This document shows, piece by piece, positions 7,669 through 11,094 of a stretch of DNA of 11,094 nt; positions within the stretch are counted from its first letter, which is position 1; every line of letters starts with the position of its first letter. Location: NCBI GenBank assembly GCA_963991145.1, contig CAXDOZ010000078.1, forward strand, positions 1 to 11,094, given 5' to 3'. The stretch is from CAXDOZ01 sp963991145. Lineage in GTDB: Bacteria > Bacteroidota > Bacteroidia > Chitinophagales > JABDMM01. The notes beneath the pieces were generated by a model that was not told where the DNA came from, ran no database searches, and saw only the letters and a program-made list of their open reading frames with translations. A program made the position numbers and the translations under genes.

Positions 7669-8805
7669 ATGATCAAATTTCACTCTCTCCTTATCATATT
7701 CTGCTTGTTCTCAATCTCTGCCTTTTCGCAGCAGTTCAATCTTACTTTAGAGCATGACGGAGTAACCAGGACTTACCACTTGTATGTCTCTCCTACATAC
7801 GATTCAACGGTTCCAACATCTCTGATCGTAAATCATCACGGAGCGACATCTAACGGACCTCAGCAAATGCTGTTCTCGAATATGACGGTAGTAGCAGACA
7901 CCGCAAATTTTATGATGGCATTCCCGGATGGAATTAATAATGTTTGGAACAGTGGTTTTCAGCAGCCTTTCAACTCAGGAGTTGATGATGTAGGATACAT
8001 TTCCTCTCTTATCCAGTATCTGGGAACTCAATACAATATCGATCCTGCAAAGGTCTATAGTTGTGGAATGTCAAATGGAGGCTTTCAAAGCTTCAGGTTG
8101 GCCTGCGAGCTGGAAGATAAGATCGCAGCAATTGCATCAGTAACAGGATCAATGGCAGATAGTGTTGGTCATTACTGCCAAACAAATAAGTCTGTTCCCC
8201 TTCTCCAGATCTTTGGTGATGCTGATCCAACTGTAGATTATAATGGTCTGCCATTTGGGTATCGCGGACAGGATAGCCTGATCGCATGGTGGAGAGATAA
8301 AAACAATTGCGGGGCACTAAGCGCTTCAGATACATTCCCTGATATCGATACAACTGATGATTCTAGAGTTGTTTATTATCAATACAACAACTGCGATAAT
8401 GGATCTGAAGTTTGGTTCTACAAGGTTCTAAATGGTGGCCATAGCTGGCCAGGATCGCCAATCAATGTAGGTACCACTAATCATGATATTCAAGCTGGAG
8501 ATGAGATCTGGAAATTCTTCAGAAGGCATAGCCATCCAAATCCGGCAACTTCGATTTCAGAAATTGACAAGCCAGAGCTTGCCATCATGTTCCAAAATCC
8601 TTTTTCAGGTGATTTTAAATTGACTTCTTTATCGGAAGAGGCCCTGCGGGCCGATGTCTATGACCTTACCGGAAGACAGCTGTATTCAAATGAACTTTTG
8701 GCGGGTGAGAATAGTTTGGAAACCAGCCAGTTAACAAATGGTATATATATCCTCGTTATTCATAGAGGAAATTATTCATATAATTATCAAATTCTAAAGC
8801 AGTAA
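7669..8805 (+). CDS. Secreted PHB depolymerase/feruloyl esterase-type hydrolase (LpqC-like) with T9SS sorting domain
   Basis: Predicted extracellular serine esterase of the alpha/beta-hydrolase family that includes polyhydroxybutyrate depolymerases, feruloyl esterases and acetylxylan esterases; the substrate cannot be fixed. Residues 1-20 are a signal peptide, with cleavage likely after AFS. Within the hydrolase domain (~25-290), HHG (56-58) is the likely oxyanion segment. The nucleophile is S135 in the box GMSNGG (133-138). The acid is probably D186 in GDADPTVDYNG. The base is H258 in GGHSWPG. Residues ~300-378 form a T9SS type A sorting domain (ADVYDLTGRQLYS, then NGIYILVI), so the protein should cross the outer membrane and be released or anchored after removal of that tail. 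Cysteines at 132, 146, 170, 214 and 242 could form disulfides. It follows the other T9SS cargo gene but sits behind a terminator, so it is probably transcribed separately. Confidence 0.9.
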   Translation: MIKFHSLLIIFCLFSISAFSQQFNLTLEHDGVTRTYHLYVSPTYDSTVPTSLIVNHHGATSNGPQQMLFSNMTVVADTANFMMAFPDGINNVWNSGFQQPFNSGVDDVGYISSLIQYLGTQYNIDPAKVYSCGMSNGGFQSFRLACELEDKIAAIASVTGSMADSVGHYCQTNKSVPLLQIFGDADPTVDYNGLPFGYRGQDSLIAWWRDKNNCGALSASDTFPDIDTTDDSRVVYYQYNNCDNGSEVWFYKVLNGGHSWPGSPINVGTTNHDIQAGDEIWKFFRRHSHPNPATSISEIDKPELAIMFQNPFSGDFKLTSLSEEALRADVYDLTGRQLYSNELLAGENSLETSQLTNGIYILVIHRGNYSYNYQILKQ

Positions 8806-8884
8806 TTGGAACTTGTTCTATTACCTAATGGTTATATTACCGTTTTTCGGATGGAAATAGAGAGCATCATTCCACGGATATAAG

Positions 8885-8892
8885 TATGTTTG
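8885..8892 (+). promoter_or_regulatory. Perfect TAnnTTTG -7 element for rpoD
   Basis: TATGTTTG matches all six fixed positions of the Bacteroidota sigma-70 -7 consensus. Transcription would begin near 8899, leaving a leader of about 33 bases before the ATG at 8932. No TTG is found 19-21 bases upstream, so the -33 element is poor or absent. The element resembles the consensus of the sigma factor the gene encodes, which fits autogenous transcription. Confidence 0.6.
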
Positions 8893-8931
8893 CATCCATT
8901 TTTTCCAATTGCAAAAATTTCAGCGAATTAC

Positions 8932-9798
8932 ATGAGGCAATTAAAGATTACCAAGTCGATAACTAATCGCGAGAGTCAGTCAGTTGAAAAGTATCTACAG
9001 GATATTGGAAAGGTCGATCTAATATCGGCCGAAGAGGAGGTTAGGTTAGCGCAGTTAATTAGACAAGGTGACCAGGAAGCCCTTGAGAAGCTAGTAAATG
9101 CAAACTTGCGTTTCGTAGTTTCTGTTGCTAAGCAATATCAGAATCAGGGTCTAACACTAAACGACCTTATTAATGAAGGAAACCTTGGGCTTGTAAAAGC
9201 AGCTCAGAAGTTTGATGAGACAAGAGGTTTCAAATTCATTTCATACGCAGTTTGGTGGATTCGTCAGTCGATCATGCAGGCACTTGCTGAGAACAGCCGT
9301 TTGGTGCGTTTGCCATTGAACAAGGTTGGTAGCCTTAGTAAGATCAAGAAAGCCCTAGCTAAGCTTGAGCAAGAGTATGGACGTGAGCCTTCACCAGAAG
9401 AGCTGGCTGAGTACCTTGAGCTAGATGTTAAAGAGATTGAAACTTCACTTAAGTTGGTAAGCCGTCACACAAGTCTTGACGCACCACTTGTAGAAGGAGA
9501 GAACAACTCATTATCTGATATCCTTGAAGATGGTAACATCGAAGGAACTGATGAAGGTCTTAACTATCGCGATTCACTGAGAAGAGAGTGCGAGCGTTCA
9601 CTTCAAACTCTTACCGAGCGTCAGAGAGAAGTGATCAGAATGCACTTTGGAATTGGCTACGAGAATGCCATCTCTCTTGAAGATATTGGAGAGAAATTAG
9701 GTCTTACTCGTGAGCGTGTTCGCCAAATCAAAGACAAAGCGATCAACAAGCTTCGCACAGAGTCAAGAAGCAAGTTGCTTAAAGATTATTTGGGCTAG
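8932..9798 (+). CDS. rpoD: Primary sigma-70 factor RpoD (SigA), Bacteroidota short form
   Basis: Housekeeping sigma subunit of RNA polymerase, 288 residues from the ATG at 8932. The N-terminus MRQLKITKSI is the usual one for this family in Bacteroidota. Region 1.1 and the non-conserved region of proteobacterial RpoD are absent. Region 1.2 covers ~16-50 (VEKYLQDIG). Region 2 covers ~54-122, with the core-binding and -10 recognition segments (NEGNLGLVKAAQKFD, then FKFISYAVWWIRQSI). Region 3 spans ~130-212. Region 4 spans ~222-286, with a helix-turn-helix at ~248-266 (SLEDIGEKLGLTRERVRQI). An in-frame TTG at 8890 would add 14 residues, but it lies inside the probable -7 element and its extension (HPFFPIAKIS...) is not part of the family. 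Transcription ends at the hairpin at 9815-9847, shared with the convergent metK gene. Confidence 0.96.
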   Translation: MRQLKITKSITNRESQSVEKYLQDIGKVDLISAEEEVRLAQLIRQGDQEALEKLVNANLRFVVSVAKQYQNQGLTLNDLINEGNLGLVKAAQKFDETRGFKFISYAVWWIRQSIMQALAENSRLVRLPLNKVGSLSKIKKALAKLEQEYGREPSPEELAEYLELDVKEIETSLKLVSRHTSLDAPLVEGENNSLSDILEDGNIEGTDEGLNYRDSLRRECERSLQTLTERQREVIRMHFGIGYENAISLEDIGEKLGLTRERVRQIKDKAINKLRTESRSKLLKDYLG

Positions 9799-9814
9799 AT
9801 CGCCCGATAGAAAT

Positions 9815-9847
9815 AAAAAAAGGCTATCCATTTGGATAGCCTTTTTT
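9815..9847. terminator. Symmetrical, probably bidirectional terminator between rpoD and metK
   Basis: GGCTATCC (9822-9829) and GGATAGCC (9834-9841) form a perfect 8-bp stem with loop ATTT. Seven A precede it (9815-9821) and six T follow (9842-9847), so the hairpin has a U-tract when read from either strand. It begins 17 bases after the rpoD stop and ends 18 bases from the metK stop, serving both convergent genes. Confidence 0.93.
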
Positions 9848-9864
9848 GTTTATCTCAATCTCAA

Positions 9865-11094
9865 TTAGAAGATTGCTTTCATTTGGTCAACTAGATCTAA
9901 TTTCTCCCATGGGAATAGATTAACATCCATGTTTACTTCTTTTCCTTCAGGACTTCTGAAAGTCTTGTTTTTAACTTCTGTAATTCTACCCATATGACCG
10001 TAAGCAGCAGACTCACGGTAAATTGGTTTTCTTAGGTCAAGTCTTTCTTCAATTGCAGCTGGACTAAGTGGGAATGCTTTTCTGATTGCTTCAGCAATTG
10101 CTCCATCATTCTGACCAACTTTTGAAGTACCGTAAGTATCGATAAATAGACCTACTGGTTCAGCAACTCCGATCGCATATGAAACCTGTACAAGAACTTC
10201 AGAACAGATTCCTGCTGCCACCATGTTCTTTGCAAGATGGCGAGTAGCATATGCAGCTGATCTATCAACCTTTGATGGATCTTTTCCTGAGAATGCTCCA
10301 CCACCGTGAGCACCTTTACCACCGTATGTATCTACGATGATCTTTCTTCCTGTTAATCCTGTATCACCATGTGGTCCACCGATAACAAACTTCCCGGTTG
10401 GGTTAATGTGATAAGTGATATCATCATTGAAAAGAGCCTGTACTTCAGCTCCGCATTTTGCCTTTACTCGAGGAACAAGCTTAGTGATAAGATCTTCTCT
10501 GATCTTAGCAAGCATCTGATCATCATCCTCCATAAAAGGATCGTGCTGCGTAGAAAGAACAACAGTATCTATTCTTAAAGGAGTGTTATCGTCATCATAC
10601 TCGATGGTAACCTGAGCTTTTGAATCAGGTCTAAGGTATTTGATAACATCATCCTCTCTTCTCATCTCAGCCATCTCTGTTAAGAGCATGTGAGATAAGT
10701 CAAGTGCAAGCGGCATGTAATGAGTTGTTTCATTTGTAGCGTAACCAAACATCATTCCCTGGTCACCAGCGCCCTGAACAGCTTTTTCTTTTCTATCTAC
10801 ACCCTGACGGATCTCTGGAGACTGCTCGTGAATTGCGGTAAGGATCCCACATGAGTTTGCCTCAAACATGTACTCACTCTTGGTATATCCGATTTCTCTA
10901 ATAACCTGTCTGGCAATTTCCTGTACATCCAAATAAGCGGTTGAGTGAACCTCACCGGCAAGGATAACCTGTCCTGTTGTTACTAAAGTCTCACAGGCCA
11001 CTTTTGAATAAGGATCAAAAGCAAGGAAGTTATCTACTAGAGCGTCCGAAATTTGATCGGCGATTTTATCTGGGTGTCCCTCTGAGACCGACTC
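9865..11094 (-). CDS. metK: S-adenosylmethionine synthetase, start just beyond the right edge
   Basis: Makes S-adenosylmethionine from methionine and ATP in the cytoplasm. The reverse-strand frame stays open to the last base of the window, giving 409 residues that begin ESVSEGHPDKIADQISDAL. That is the conserved MetK N-terminus, so only about six residues (an M..LFT-type start) are missing. The GTG at 11001 is internal and not the start. Present are the ATP-binding GHPDK (6-10), the first family signature GAGDQGMMFGYA (108-119), the second signature GGGAFSGKDPSKVDRSAAY (264-282) and the C-terminal GHMGR region. The protein is somewhat longer than the 384-residue E. coli enzyme, with extra residues around TQHDPFMEDDDQ, as I recall for Bacteroidota homologues. 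The gene converges on rpoD. Its promoter and any S-adenosylmethionine-responsive leader lie outside the window. Confidence 0.97.
   Translation of the reverse strand, partial: ESVSEGHPDKIADQISDALVDNFLAFDPYSKVACETLVTTGQVILAGEVHSTAYLDVQEIARQVIREIGYTKSEYMFEANSCGILTAIHEQSPEIRQGVDRKEKAVQGAGDQGMMFGYATNETTHYMPLALDLSHMLLTEMAEMRREDDVIKYLRPDSKAQVTIEYDDDNTPLRIDTVVLSTQHDPFMEDDDQMLAKIREDLITKLVPRVKAKCGAEVQALFNDDITYHINPTGKFVIGGPHGDTGLTGRKIIVDTYGGKGAHGGGAFSGKDPSKVDRSAAYATRHLAKNMVAAGICSEVLVQVSYAIGVAEPVGLFIDTYGTSKVGQNDGAIAEAIRKAFPLSPAAIEERLDLRKPIYRESAAYGHMGRITEVKNKTFRSPEGKEVNMDVNLFPWEKLDLVDQMKAIF

Noticed and set aside
8093..8353. Reverse-strand open frame of 86 codons inside the esterase gene
   Set aside because: It lies wholly opposite a well-supported gene, has no recognisable motif, and is best read as a chance open frame; the same holds for other short antisense frames inside ppk1, ppx, the mosaic gene and metK.
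1..8805. A combined polyphosphate and polyhydroxybutyrate storage island
   Set aside because: The esterase is a secreted T9SS cargo and not an intracellular granule enzyme, and no synthase, phasin or thiolase is present, so the link would rest on adjacency alone.
8830..8847. GGT-TATATT-ACC hairpin followed by TTTTT after the esterase gene
   Set aside because: The stem has only three base pairs and a rival pairing exists just upstream, so it is too weak to call a terminator; there may be some readthrough towards rpoD.
10999..11001. GTG (reverse strand) as the start of metK
   Set aside because: The 31 codons before it encode the conserved ESVSEGHPDK region, which the enzyme needs; the start is beyond the right edge.
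1..11094. Mobile element, defence island, CRISPR array or phage insertion
   Set aside because: No transposase, integrase, repeat array, tRNA-flanked att site or defence protein motif is visible, and the flanking genes are intact housekeeping genes.

Overview
The window reads as chromosome of a free-living member of the Bacteroidota (Flavobacteriia- or Cytophagia-like; the exact family cannot be settled by eye). Three things point there: two proteins with an N-terminal signal peptide and a C-terminal type IX secretion (T9SS, Por) sorting domain; a short primary sigma factor of 288 residues lacking region 1.1; and a perfect TAnnTTTG Bacteroidota -7 promoter element in front of that sigma factor gene. 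All genes look intact. Only the two at the window edges are cut.

Layout. Positions 1-2669 hold a tightly packed polyphosphate pair: the C-terminal ~580 residues of polyphosphate kinase (ppk1, truncated by the left edge), then an exopolyphosphatase of the short Ppx/GppA type (ppx), which starts on a TTG codon one codon after the ppk1 stop. Positions 2810-7567 encode a 1585-residue secreted mosaic protein with an Fn3-like region, a jelly-roll-like region, an Ig-like region, a lamin-tail domain, a PKD-like domain and a T9SS sorting domain. A strong intrinsic terminator follows. Positions 7669-8805 encode a secreted alpha/beta-hydrolase of the polyhydroxybutyrate depolymerase/feruloyl esterase (LpqC-like) type, also with a T9SS sorting domain. 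Positions 8932-9798 encode the primary sigma factor RpoD. A symmetrical, probably bidirectional terminator separates it from the convergent metK gene (S-adenosylmethionine synthetase), which runs off the right edge lacking only about six N-terminal residues.

How the genes fit together. ppk1 and ppx make and degrade polyphosphate and are probably co-transcribed. The two T9SS cargo genes are neighbours and both products should reach the cell surface or medium, but a terminator lies between them and no shared pathway is demonstrable. rpoD and metK are housekeeping genes. No stretch over 300 bases lacks a gene. I see no tRNA, rRNA, CRISPR array, insertion sequence, integrase or phage gene. I did not find a convincing new biological system; the least explained item is the large mosaic surface protein, and the other observations concern gene starts, junctions and regulatory structures.
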